A stretch of 64,000 bases of DNA from Gelidibacter salicanalis (lineage in GTDB: Bacteria; Bacteroidota; Bacteroidia; Flavobacteriales; Flavobacteriaceae), in assembly GCF_016469035.1 (NCBI RefSeq), contig NZ_JAEHJZ010000025.1:1-64000 (forward strand), in the 5' to 3' direction. Below, piece by piece: positions 25,956-34,035 of this stretch (positions are counted from its first letter, which is position 1; every line of letters starts with the position of its first letter). Position numbers and translations under genes: made by a program. The notes below the pieces were generated by a model. That model searched no databases. It was given only the letters and a program-made list of their open reading frames with translations, and had not been told where the DNA came from.

Positions 25956-26750
25956 TTAGGTTTTTGAGATCAATTTCTTTTTATTGCGGGGCTGTTTCTT
26001 GGGTTTCGCTTGTGCTTCTTTAATGCGCACATAAATCAGCTTGAAGTGCCCTTTGGAGTCCTCACGGCGATCAATCTCAAATTCTTTTAGGGACTTGATT
26101 AAAGGTGTTAATTTTTGGAACCCGTAATTACGAGAGTCAAAGTTAGGCTGTTTTTTTTGCATCAATCCGCCAACATCTCCCAAAAACGCCCATCCATCTT
26201 CATCAGCCACATCATCAATTGTAGCGGCAATAAACTTTATCTCTTTTTGAGTGATTTTATCGACATTACTTTTTGAGGTCTTTGATTCTTCAGTAGAAAC
26301 AACTTCTTCATCTATACTCTGATTTTTTAGAATTTCAATATAGATAAATTTATCGCAGGCCACGATAAAAGGATTTGGTGTTTTCTTTTCACCAATACCG
26401 TATACTTTCATCCCAGCTTCGCGCAACCGCGTTGCCAATCTCGTAAAATCACTATCACTGGATACAATACAAAAACCATCTACTTTTGCTGTATAAAGAA
26501 TGTCCATCGCATCAATAATCATGGCAGAATCTGTCGCGTTTTTACCCACCGTATACCCATATTGTTGAATTGGCGTAATGGCATTTTCCAAAAGCAAGTT
26601 CTTCCATTTTGAAAGGTGCGGCTTGGTCCAATCTCCGTAAATACGCTTGATGGTAGGATTACCGTATTTGGCAATTTCCTCCATCATTTCTTTTACATAG
26701 GCTGAAGGGATGTTATCCCCATCAATTAGTACTGCAAGTTTGATATCCAT
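25956..26750 (-). CDS. NYN domain / OST-HTH (LOTUS)-type protein
   Basis: A 264-residue protein. Residues about 5-145 form a NYN (PIN-like) nuclease domain with VLIDGDNIP, YGDWTKPH, NATDSAMIIDAMDIL and IVSSDSDFTRLATRL, so the acidic metal ligands are conserved. Residues about 165-250 look like an OST-HTH/LOTUS RNA-binding domain (FLGDVGGLMQKKQPNF, YGFQKLTPLIKSL). The C-terminus is Lys-rich. LabA-like proteins of this build are inferred RNA-binding nucleases; the target is unknown. It is cut off from the upstream operon by the terminator at 26858-26886. Confidence 0.87.
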   Translation of the reverse strand: MDIKLAVLIDGDNIPSAYVKEMMEEIAKYGNPTIKRIYGDWTKPHLSKWKNLLLENAITPIQQYGYTVGKNATDSAMIIDAMDILYTAKVDGFCIVSSDSDFTRLATRLREAGMKVYGIGEKKTPNPFIVACDKFIYIEILKNQSIDEEVVSTEESKTSKSNVDKITQKEIKFIAATIDDVADEDGWAFLGDVGGLMQKKQPNFDSRNYGFQKLTPLIKSLKEFEIDRREDSKGHFKLIYVRIKEAQAKPKKQPRNKKKLISKT

Positions 26751-26857
26751 TTGGTGATGTTGTAATTGTTTAAAAAAAGTTGTTTTAAAAAGTTAAAGAT
26801 ACTATTTAAATAGGAAATTCGGCATGCAACTTGATTTTAAGAGGGTATTAAAAAAAT

Positions 26858-26886
26858 GAAACCATAGCCAACTTGACTATGGTTTC
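26858..26886 (-). terminator. Intrinsic terminator after the gdh operon
   Basis: A 10-bp perfect stem (GAAACCATAG with CTATGGTTTC) and a 9-base loop. On the minus strand it is followed by ATTTTTTTAA, a good U-tract. It stands 42 bases after the stop of the 126-residue protein and so ends the leftward operon. Confidence 0.85.
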
Positions 26887-26927
26887 TTGCTCAACCAAAT
26901 ATTATAGCATTCAACTAATAAGAAAAA

Positions 26928-27308
26928 CTAAACGAGCAATTTTTGATAAACGCTATCTTTTATAGCTTGGTTTTGGGTTACACACGCCACATATTTTTCA
27001 AATATATAGTCATGTTTTTGCAAGTAAAATAGATCACACTCCATTTCATCGCACTCCCTCACATTATTATTGAACAAGTTTCTATAGGTGTAAAATTCAT
27101 TCAACAGATTAATATTCTCATTAATATCGTCCAACAAGGCATCACGCAACTCTTTATCTCCAATTCTGTGGGACACTATTTTTGCCAGTTGGTCCGCTTC
27201 AGTATTCATAGCGTCCAAATGGGATATCCAGGTATGAAGCTCCCGATGCATATGTCTTTTTACGATTTCATCATCTGTTTCATGACCGTAATTAACTAAA
27301 GGTTCCAT
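26928..27308 (-). CDS. Hypothetical helical protein, last gene of the gdh operon
   Basis: A 126-residue, His/Asp/Asn-rich protein that looks wholly helical. It has two cysteines in RECDEMECDLFYL, one later in YVACVTQ, and several histidines (RHMHRELHTWISHL). I recognise no family. The start overlaps the stop of the Gre/Rnk-like gene by one base (TAATG), and it ends the operon that contains glutamate dehydrogenase. The His/Cys/Asp content would suit metal binding, but that is a guess from composition. Confidence 0.6.
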   Translation of the reverse strand: MEPLVNYGHETDDEIVKRHMHRELHTWISHLDAMNTEADQLAKIVSHRIGDKELRDALLDDINENINLLNEFYTYRNLFNNNVRECDEMECDLFYLQKHDYIFEKYVACVTQNQAIKDSVYQKLLV

Positions 27309-27721
27309 TACGCAATATTTAATTTTTTTATATTATTTTGTTTGACATCCAAAATAGTTATGTCTTTGTCTCCTCCTGGAAAGGTCCAGCTAATACTATC
27401 ATTTTTGGCATATCCCATAACCGCTGCTCCCATTGGCAATAACAACGAAATTTTCTTTTGAGCATTGTTGCTTTCAGCGGGCAACACGACTTGGAATGTA
27501 TATGACCAGCCATCATTGGTAGCTATTGTAATTTCTGAATTGATTCTTACAACATCATCAGGCATTTTATCATCATCCAAAATTTCAGCACTTTCCATTT
27601 CTTTAGCGAACTTGGTCAGTGAGACCTTTTGGGTGGAGTCTTTATAATCATTAGTGAGCGTCAACAATCGTTTTATCATCACATACTCTTTCTTTTCTAA
27701 TATCAAATTACCGTACTTCAT
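27308..27721 (-). CDS. GreA/GreB C-terminal-domain protein (Rnk-like)
   Basis: A 137-residue protein. The C-terminal part (about 58-130) has the Gre FKBP-like domain pattern: VRINSEITIATNDG, QVVLPAESNNAQKKISLLLPMGAAVMGYAKNDSISWTFPGG. The first 50 residues are a short helical segment, much shorter than the GreA coiled coil that reaches the polymerase active site. This matches Rnk-like regulators that bind RNA polymerase without cleavage activity. It starts 20 bases after the gdhA stop and is coupled to the following gene, which points to co-regulation with nitrogen metabolism. Confidence 0.82.
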   Translation of the reverse strand: MKYGNLILEKKEYVMIKRLLTLTNDYKDSTQKVSLTKFAKEMESAEILDDDKMPDDVVRINSEITIATNDGWSYTFQVVLPAESNNAQKKISLLLPMGAAVMGYAKNDSISWTFPGGDKDITILDVKQNNIKKLNIA

Positions 27722-27741
27722 ATTTACATATTTATTAATAA

Positions 27742-29037
27742 TTAAGGAAAAATACCACGTTGTATATACGCTCTTTCAATACGCTCTATCGCAATTATAT
27801 ACGCCGTTGAGCGCATATCAAGATTTTTTATTTGAGAGGTTTCGTATACTTTTTTAAACACCTCTTTTATTCTTTTGTCTAGTTTAACCATGATCTCATC
27901 AAGACCCCATAATTCGCCATTACGGTTTTGTAGCCATTCAAAATAACTACCTACCACGCCGCCTGAATTACAAAGAATATCAGGAATGACCTCAATGCCT
28001 CGTTCTTTCAAAATCTTTTCGGCTTCTACTGTGGTTGGGCCGTTGGCTCCCTCAGCAATTAAAAACGCCTTTATTTGATACGCTCGATCTTCTGTTATTT
28101 GGTTGCCCAATGCTGCCGGAATACAGATATCACAATCTAAGGCAAAAAACCTGTCATTATCGATAATATCCGACTCTGGAAACCCTACAATACTGCCGTC
28201 GTTGGCCTCTGTATAGTTAAATAGAGACTCCACTTCCAACCCCTTAGGATTGACTATGGTTCCAAAAGCATCTTGGACGCCTACCAATTTTGCGCCTACT
28301 TCCTGCAAAAAGTGAGATGTCCAATACCCAACATTTCCAAACCCCTGTACAATAAAAGTTTTATCCTTCAGGTCAATATGTTTATATTCCGCCCAATATT
28401 TAATGGTCAAAAACACGCCAAACCCTGTTGCTCTATCTCTTCCTTCAAGACCTCCAGATCCTACTGGTTTTCCCGTAACCACATGCTGATTTTTAGAGCG
28501 CTCAGATGGTGTTTTCGTTGACATATAAGTGTCAGCAATCCATGCCATGGTTTGCGCATTGGTATTAACATCTGGTGCCGGAATATCGTGTTCCGGACCA
28601 ATATTGTCTCCTAAAGCATAGGCAAAACGTCTTGTAATACGCTCCAACTCTGACAGGGAATATTTTTGTGGATCCATTTGAATGCCTCCTTTAGCACCGC
28701 CATAAGGCAATCCTGCTAAAGATGTTTTCCAAGTCATCCACATAGCCAATGCTTTTACAGCATCAATGTCAATAGTGGGATGGTAACGCAACCCGCCTTT
28801 GTACGGACCAAGTGCGTTATTATGTTGCACACGATAGCCTTTGAAAATTTCAATTTCACCGTTGTCCATACGTACCGGAAAATGAATGATAAGTTCATTA
28901 TTGGTAACGGACAAGATTTTCTTGATGTTGGGATTTAAATTCATTAGTTCAGAGGCCGTGTTGAATTGCTTCATCACATTCTCAAGCATACCTTGCTTTG
29001 GAACTTGTTTCTGTTTTGTTTCTTTTGTTAAAGCCAT
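27742..29037 (-). CDS. gdhA: Glutamate dehydrogenase (Glu/Leu/Phe/Val dehydrogenase family)
   Basis: A 431-residue hexameric-type dehydrogenase interconverting glutamate and 2-oxoglutarate plus ammonia. The substrate-site motif LPYGGAKGGIQMDP holds the catalytic lysine. The NAD(P) motif is VQGFGNVGYWTSHFL. The proton-donor segment DIPAPDVNT and the late LCNSGGVVGSYFEW are intact. Cofactor preference is not decided by eye. It is the second gene of an operon led by a Cys-rich small protein that has a sigma-54-type promoter match. The substrate call (glutamate rather than leucine) follows overall similarity and context. Confidence 0.9.
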   Translation of the reverse strand: MALTKETKQKQVPKQGMLENVMKQFNTASELMNLNPNIKKILSVTNNELIIHFPVRMDNGEIEIFKGYRVQHNNALGPYKGGLRYHPTIDIDAVKALAMWMTWKTSLAGLPYGGAKGGIQMDPQKYSLSELERITRRFAYALGDNIGPEHDIPAPDVNTNAQTMAWIADTYMSTKTPSERSKNQHVVTGKPVGSGGLEGRDRATGFGVFLTIKYWAEYKHIDLKDKTFIVQGFGNVGYWTSHFLQEVGAKLVGVQDAFGTIVNPKGLEVESLFNYTEANDGSIVGFPESDIIDNDRFFALDCDICIPAALGNQITEDRAYQIKAFLIAEGANGPTTVEAEKILKERGIEVIPDILCNSGGVVGSYFEWLQNRNGELWGLDEIMVKLDKRIKEVFKKVYETSQIKNLDMRSTAYIIAIERIERAYIQRGIFP

Positions 29038-29047
29038 TTATTTATAT

Positions 29048-29245
29048 TTATATGAAAACCTCCTCTTTACCGCCAGAGGCAGATAAATTGTTGGCCTGTT
29101 TCATTATATTCTCTTGAAAAGATTGATCATGATCACCCGATACCTCATACTCACTGCAAGACCAGATAAAACCTTTATCACTTGTTAAACAGCAATAGGC
29201 AAGATGCTCACACGATGCACATAAACTATTTTCCGGACCATCCAT
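29048..29245 (-). CDS. Cys-rich small protein, first gene of the gdh operon
   Basis: A 65-residue protein from the ATG at 29245. It carries LCASCEHLAYCCLTSDKG and WSCSEYE, that is CxxC, CC and a final Cys, the spacing of a small metal (Zn or Fe-S) site. The C-terminal half is polar. An ATG at 29269 would add eight residues but lies at or upstream of the transcription start predicted from the sigma-54 site at 29275-29290, so I prefer 29245. gdhA starts ten bases after its stop. No family recognised. A redox- or metal-sensing partner of the operon is an inference only. Confidence 0.65.
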   Translation of the reverse strand: MDGPENSLCASCEHLAYCCLTSDKGFIWSCSEYEVSGDHDQSFQENIMKQANNLSASGGKEEVFI

Positions 29246-29274
29246 AACGTCATATTTAAAGCATAGCATACAAA

Positions 29275-29290
29275 AGCAATAGCTATGCCG
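29275..29290 (-). promoter_or_regulatory. Sigma-54 (RpoN) promoter match for the gdh operon
   Basis: On the minus strand the sequence is CGGCATAGCTATTGCT. It has GG and GC separated by exactly ten bases and agrees with the consensus TGGCACN5TTGC at GGCA and TTGC. The -12 C is at 29276, so transcription would start near 29264, 19 bases before the ATG at 29245. The gene for an NtrC-type activator with an intact GAFTGA loop ends about 130 bases upstream. A chance GG-N10-GC is possible, but the extra matches and the position are favourable. Confidence 0.6.
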
Positions 29291-29422
29291 TTAAATCATA
29301 AACCTATGTAATTTACGTTAATTAATTGAAATTCAGTAATTTAGGATAAAATTTACTAAAATTAAAAAAACAAGAGCGGTTCAATTTTACCCACTGGGGA
29401 ATTGTTACTCACATAAAAATGT

Positions 29423-30748
29423 TTATTTGATTTTATCGCGTAAGGTTTTACGATCAATTTGAAGAATTTGTGCAGCTTTGGTTTTATTATTGTCTACCGC
29501 TTCTAACACCTTAAGAATGTGTTGTTTTTCTACTTCTTTCAGTGATAATAAAACATCTTCTTTGGGGAAGTCGATCTGGAATTTTAGATATTTAGGTAAA
29601 TTTTCAATCTCCACTTGTTTGTCGCACATAATTACAGCGCGCTGAATACTATTTTCCAGCTCTCTAATATTTCCTGGCCAATCATAGCGTTCTAACGCTA
29701 ATAGTGCCTCTTCAGATATGTTAACAATGCGGTCCTTATACTCTACCCCATATTTAAACAGAAATTTATTTACTAAGAGTGGAATATCTGATTTTCGATC
29801 TCTTAAAGGTGGCACATCAATTTGGACAACCGTAAGACGGTAATACAAATCTTCCCTGAAATGACCATTTTTAATTAGCTCTTTTAAATCAACATTAGTC
29901 GCTGCAATAACTCTGACATCAATCTTTTCCACTTTTTGGGAGCCGACTCTCATAATCTCCTTTTCTTGCAGCACTCTCAGCAAACTCAATTGTGTACCCA
30001 TGGAAGCGTTTCCTATTTCATCTAAAAAAAGGGTCCCTTTATTGGCCGCCTGAAAAAACCCACTCCGATTGTCGTTGGCACCAGTAAAAGCACCTTTGGT
30101 GTAGCCAAACAATTCCGCTTCCAAAAGATTTTCCGGTATTGCACCGCAGTTGACTGCTACAAATGGCGCTGCCGCAAATTTACCCTTATAATGGATGGCA
30201 CGGGCCACCAATTCCTTTCCGGTGCCACTTTCTCCTTTTATAAATACTGTTGCTTTATTGTCCTTTACCCTGTCAATAATATTCGACACATTTTTAAAAG
30301 CTTCTGATTGCCCTATAAGCTCGCCAAAAACAGGATTCCGCAGCGTTGATTTGCGGGTTTCAGAATGAGCCCTAGGCCGCAATGCTATGGACTTTTCCAC
30401 AGCATTCTTAAGTTCTTCTTTGGTAAATGGTTTGGTCAAATAATCCATAACCCCAGACTTCATTGCTCTTAAGGCACCATCTATGGAAGGAAACCCCGTT
30501 ACCGCCAATTTTGGAATTTCAGGAAAATGCTCAGACACATATTTAACCAACTGTAGCCCATCCACACCTGGCATCTGAAGATCCGTTATTAAAAGATCAA
30601 TAGTTTGATCCTGTAAAATAACAATGGCTTCTTTTACGGAAATCGCTTTATAGGTATGATAATTTAAGGACTTGAGGTGTCTTTGGATGAGTTCCAAAAT
30701 ATGGACATCATCATCCACAATCAATATATTCTCCTTTTCCAACAGCAT
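29423..30748 (-). CDS. NtrC-family sigma-54-dependent response regulator
   Basis: A 441-residue regulator in three parts. Receiver (about 1-120): phospho-acceptor Asp56 in LLITDLQMPG, with acidic VDDD near residue 12 and Lys in LTKPF. AAA+ domain (about 142-375): Walker A GESGTGKE (172-179), the sigma-54 contact loop GAFTGA (219-224) and FLDEIGNAS as Walker B. A Fis-type helix-turn-helix ends the protein (KTKAAQILQIDRKTLRDKI). It lies three bases after the kinase gene, in the operon acs-kinase-regulator. A candidate target promoter lies directly downstream. Upstream enhancer sites were not identified. Confidence 0.93.
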   Translation of the reverse strand: MLLEKENILIVDDDVHILELIQRHLKSLNYHTYKAISVKEAIVILQDQTIDLLITDLQMPGVDGLQLVKYVSEHFPEIPKLAVTGFPSIDGALRAMKSGVMDYLTKPFTKEELKNAVEKSIALRPRAHSETRKSTLRNPVFGELIGQSEAFKNVSNIIDRVKDNKATVFIKGESGTGKELVARAIHYKGKFAAAPFVAVNCGAIPENLLEAELFGYTKGAFTGANDNRSGFFQAANKGTLFLDEIGNASMGTQLSLLRVLQEKEIMRVGSQKVEKIDVRVIAATNVDLKELIKNGHFREDLYYRLTVVQIDVPPLRDRKSDIPLLVNKFLFKYGVEYKDRIVNISEEALLALERYDWPGNIRELENSIQRAVIMCDKQVEIENLPKYLKFQIDFPKEDVLLSLKEVEKQHILKVLEAVDNNKTKAAQILQIDRKTLRDKIK

Positions 30749-30751
30749 CAG

Positions 30752-31852
30752 TTATATTTTTGGAAATGTCAGTGTAAACAGTGCTCCTTTTGGTTTATTA
30801 AAACTGTGTTTTATAGTTCCTCTATGGCTTTTCATAATACCATGAACCACACTCAATCCTAAGCCGGAACCTTCACCCACTGGTTTTGTAGTATAAAATG
30901 GGTTAAAAATAAATTCAGAAATTTCTCTTGGAATGCCCTTACCTTCATCACTGATATTCAGGACAAGTTCTTTTGGCTGATTGCTGACGTCCACTATAAT
31001 ATGGCCGTTTTTGGGCGAAAAATAAATGGCATTGATGACCAAATTAAAAACAACCTGAGTCAATTGGATGGCATCAACTCTTAAGGTAATGTCCTCTTCA
31101 CTAAACTGCAAGTGACATTCAATGCTTTTTTTACTAAAGTTAGGTTTTAAAAGATTAATAGCCTCTGTGATGATGGGGTTAATGTTGACAAGTTCCATGT
31201 GGTGCGGCATTTCGCACGAAAAAAACATCAGCTTTTTGACTACTTCCCTCGAAAAAATTGCACTGTTCATAATTTTATCCAAATCCTGTAGCGCGTCTTT
31301 ATCTTTAGCAAACCGCTCTTTTAATAATTCAGAAAATCCTAAAATATTCGCTAATGGCGTATTTAGTTCGTGTGCAATTCCTGCGGTAATTTCGCCTAAA
31401 ATCGCCAATCTATCGGAGCGGGCCATTTGGCGCTTGGTCAGTTCTTCTTTATCGATAATTTGCTTGCGTTCAATGAGATTTCCAATTTCTGAGGCCAATG
31501 TTTTTAGTAGTTGCTTCTCTTCTTCCAAGAAAACATTCTCATTAAACTTAGATTTCGGGTATCCTATTTTGATGGAACCATAAGGCAAATTAAACACTTT
31601 TATGGCCGATAAAATAAATACTTGGTCTTGCAACCGCTGACCGGCATGCACGAGCTCATTGCCCAATTTCATTTCTACAAAAGCTTCTTCCGTATAAAGA
31701 ATGGCCGCCTTCAGACTGGCGGCAATCGCTTTAAATGTAGGTTCTAGATCGTACAGGTTACAATTGGCAATATAGGAACTGACATTGTAAAGACAGGTCA
31801 GTTCCTTAATGCGTTCTTTTAGTTGATCTTCGGTTGTAACAAGCGCTCCCAT
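30752..31852 (-). CDS. Soluble sensor histidine kinase, partner of the NtrC-type regulator
   Basis: A 366-residue kinase without membrane segments or signal peptide, so the signal is cytosolic. The N-terminal about 125 residues look like a GAF-type sensor domain. The H-box is AGIAHELNTPLANILGF with phospho-His161. The N-box NLVINAIYFSP, G1 DEGKGIP and G2 GEGSGLGLSVVHGI complete an intact ATPase. It starts eight bases after the acs stop and ends three bases before the regulator gene. Co-transcription with acs suggests it reports on acetate, acetyl-CoA or energy state; the ligand is not known. Confidence 0.92.
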   Translation of the reverse strand: MGALVTTEDQLKERIKELTCLYNVSSYIANCNLYDLEPTFKAIAASLKAAILYTEEAFVEMKLGNELVHAGQRLQDQVFILSAIKVFNLPYGSIKIGYPKSKFNENVFLEEEKQLLKTLASEIGNLIERKQIIDKEELTKRQMARSDRLAILGEITAGIAHELNTPLANILGFSELLKERFAKDKDALQDLDKIMNSAIFSREVVKKLMFFSCEMPHHMELVNINPIITEAINLLKPNFSKKSIECHLQFSEEDITLRVDAIQLTQVVFNLVINAIYFSPKNGHIIVDVSNQPKELVLNISDEGKGIPREISEFIFNPFYTTKPVGEGSGLGLSVVHGIMKSHRGTIKHSFNKPKGALFTLTFPKI

Positions 31853-31860
31853 TTTGACGT

Positions 31861-33765
31861 TTAAATCCTATGATCTATAATTTCTTGTACAACTTCCGGG
31901 TTCAACAAAGTACTTGTATCCCCCAAGTTGGTCATGTCATTTTCTGCAATTTTTCTCAAAATACGGCGCATAATTTTTCCACTTCTGGTTTTTGGCAGAG
32001 CTTCCGTAAACTGTATTTTATCGAGTTTAGCAATCGGTCCAATACGTTCTGATATCAACTGATTAATTTCCTTACGTAAATTATCATGAACTCTGCTTTC
32101 TCCTGTTTCTTTTAAAGACACATACCCATAAAGCGCGTTCCCTTTAATCTCATGAGGGAACCCCACAATGGCGCTCTCAGCTACTGCTGGATGCTCATTG
32201 ATCGCATCTTCCAAAGGTCCTGTTCCTAAGTTATGTCCTGAGACAATCACCACATCATCTACCCTTCCTGTAATCCGATAATACCCAACTTCATCCCTCA
32301 AAGCACCATCACCTGTAAAGTACATATTATCATAAGTGGAGAAATACGTTTCTTTATAACGTTGGTGGTTATTCCAAATAGTACGTGCCATCCCTGGCCA
32401 CGGAAATTTGATACACAAGCTACCTTCTACTTGGTTTCCAATCAGTTCATCACCAGTTTCACCTACCAAAGCGGGTTGCACACCCAAAAATGGCAAGGTT
32501 GCATAAGTTGGTTTTGTTGGTGTTACATAGGGTAAAGGCGTAATCATGATGCCTCCTGTTTCTGTTTGCCACCACGTGTCAACAATTGGGTTTTTACCTT
32601 TGCCGATAATGTCATTATACCAATGCCAGGCTTCCTCATTAATAGGTTCTCCTACGGAGCCCAATACTTTAATTGAGGACAAATCTACATTCTCAGCAAA
32701 GGAAAGGTTTTGTTTTGCTAAGGCGCGAATTGCTGTAGGCGCCGTATAGAATTGATTGACTTTATGTTTTTCCACAATTTTCCAAAATCGTCCAAAATCT
32801 GGATAATGCGGCACACCCTCAAACATTAACGTGGTTGCTCCATTTGCCAAAGGCCCATAAACAATATAACTATGACCGGTAATCCAACCAATATCTGCAG
32901 TACACCAATACACATCCTTTTCTTTATATTGGAACACATTTTTAAAGGTGTAGGCGGTATACACCATATAGCCAGCAGTAGTATGTACCATCCCTTTTGG
33001 TTTGCCTGTAGAACCTGAAGTATATAAAATAAATAACGGATCTTCCGCATCCATAACTTCTGCTTCAAAAACAGCAGATGCTTCATCCATTAAGGGTTGC
33101 AACCAAATATCGCGATTTTCAACCATGGTAATCTCAGAATCCGTACGTTTTACCACCAATACTTTATCGACCTCACACTCTTGAAGTGCCTCATCTACAA
33201 TGCCTTTTAAATCGATGCTTTTGTTGCCTCTGTAAGATCCATCTGCGGTGATGACCAGTTTACAATCACTATCAATGATACGGGTTGAAAGTGCTTTAGA
33301 TGAAAATCCTGCAAACACAACGTTGTGTATGGCACCAATCCTGGCACAAGCCAATAAGGTTACGGCCAGTTCAGGAATCATAGGCAAATACACGCATATC
33401 CGATCTCCTTTTTTTACGCCTTGATCTTTTAGAACATTCGCCATTTTACAAACACGCTCATAAAGCTGTTTATAGGTGATGTGCTGCGCTTCTTCATCAG
33501 GGTTATTCGCTTCAAAAATAATGGCTGTTTTATTGCCACGATTGAGCAAATGTCTGTCCAAACAGTTTTCCGTAATATTCAGCTTGGCACCTTCAAACCA
33601 TTTAATTTCTGGCGTATTAAAATTCCAGCTGAGCACCTTGTCCCATTTTTTTCGCCACAAGAAATGTTCTTCCGCTATTTCTTCCCAAAAATTTTCAGGC
33701 TCGCGTACTGACTTTCTATAGACTTGGTAATACTCTTCGAGGTTTTTAATGCTGTAATTACTCAT
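31861..33765 (-). CDS. acs: Acetyl-CoA synthetase (acetate--CoA ligase)
   Basis: A 634-residue AMP-forming ligase that activates acetate to acetyl-CoA. The adenylate-forming core YTSGSTGKPKGMVHT, the WWQTETGGIMITPLP motif, the hinge around YRITGRVDDVVIVSGHNLGT and the acetylatable lysine in KTRSGKIMRRILRK (Lys597) are all present. The N-terminal domain is that of true acetyl-CoA synthetases, with the CxGxxGVxxGDR-like VKKGDRICVYLPMIPE. It leads an operon with a histidine kinase and an NtrC-type regulator. The 270-base gap upstream of it, to the symporter gene, shows no clear sigma-54 site in my reading. Confidence 0.95.
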   Translation of the reverse strand: MSNYSIKNLEEYYQVYRKSVREPENFWEEIAEEHFLWRKKWDKVLSWNFNTPEIKWFEGAKLNITENCLDRHLLNRGNKTAIIFEANNPDEEAQHITYKQLYERVCKMANVLKDQGVKKGDRICVYLPMIPELAVTLLACARIGAIHNVVFAGFSSKALSTRIIDSDCKLVITADGSYRGNKSIDLKGIVDEALQECEVDKVLVVKRTDSEITMVENRDIWLQPLMDEASAVFEAEVMDAEDPLFILYTSGSTGKPKGMVHTTAGYMVYTAYTFKNVFQYKEKDVYWCTADIGWITGHSYIVYGPLANGATTLMFEGVPHYPDFGRFWKIVEKHKVNQFYTAPTAIRALAKQNLSFAENVDLSSIKVLGSVGEPINEEAWHWYNDIIGKGKNPIVDTWWQTETGGIMITPLPYVTPTKPTYATLPFLGVQPALVGETGDELIGNQVEGSLCIKFPWPGMARTIWNNHQRYKETYFSTYDNMYFTGDGALRDEVGYYRITGRVDDVVIVSGHNLGTGPLEDAINEHPAVAESAIVGFPHEIKGNALYGYVSLKETGESRVHDNLRKEINQLISERIGPIAKLDKIQFTEALPKTRSGKIMRRILRKIAENDMTNLGDTSTLLNPEVVQEIIDHRI

Positions 33766-34035
33766 ATATAAATGTTCTTTTTGTTAGTGTTTCTAATTAA
33801 TTGTTGCTGCTGTTGTCTGTTAATGAACAACAGATCGTTCTTTCAAAAATATCAATTAATTTTTAAAATAGTATAAAGCTGTCCATTACTTGAGTAAATT
33901 CCTATGTTAAACCAAATAAACCCAATTTAAAATGTTCCCAATCTGAAAAAATAGACGATGCCACAATCCATATAAGGATTACAACACTAATTTTGATATA
34001 TTGCTTTTGGTTGAATTTAGTTTTTAATCCTGTTT

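Noticed and set aside
33766-34035. Sigma-54 promoter upstream of acs
   Set aside because: I searched for GG-N10-GC on the minus strand and found only a TGGCA without the matching GC, so there is no supported site.
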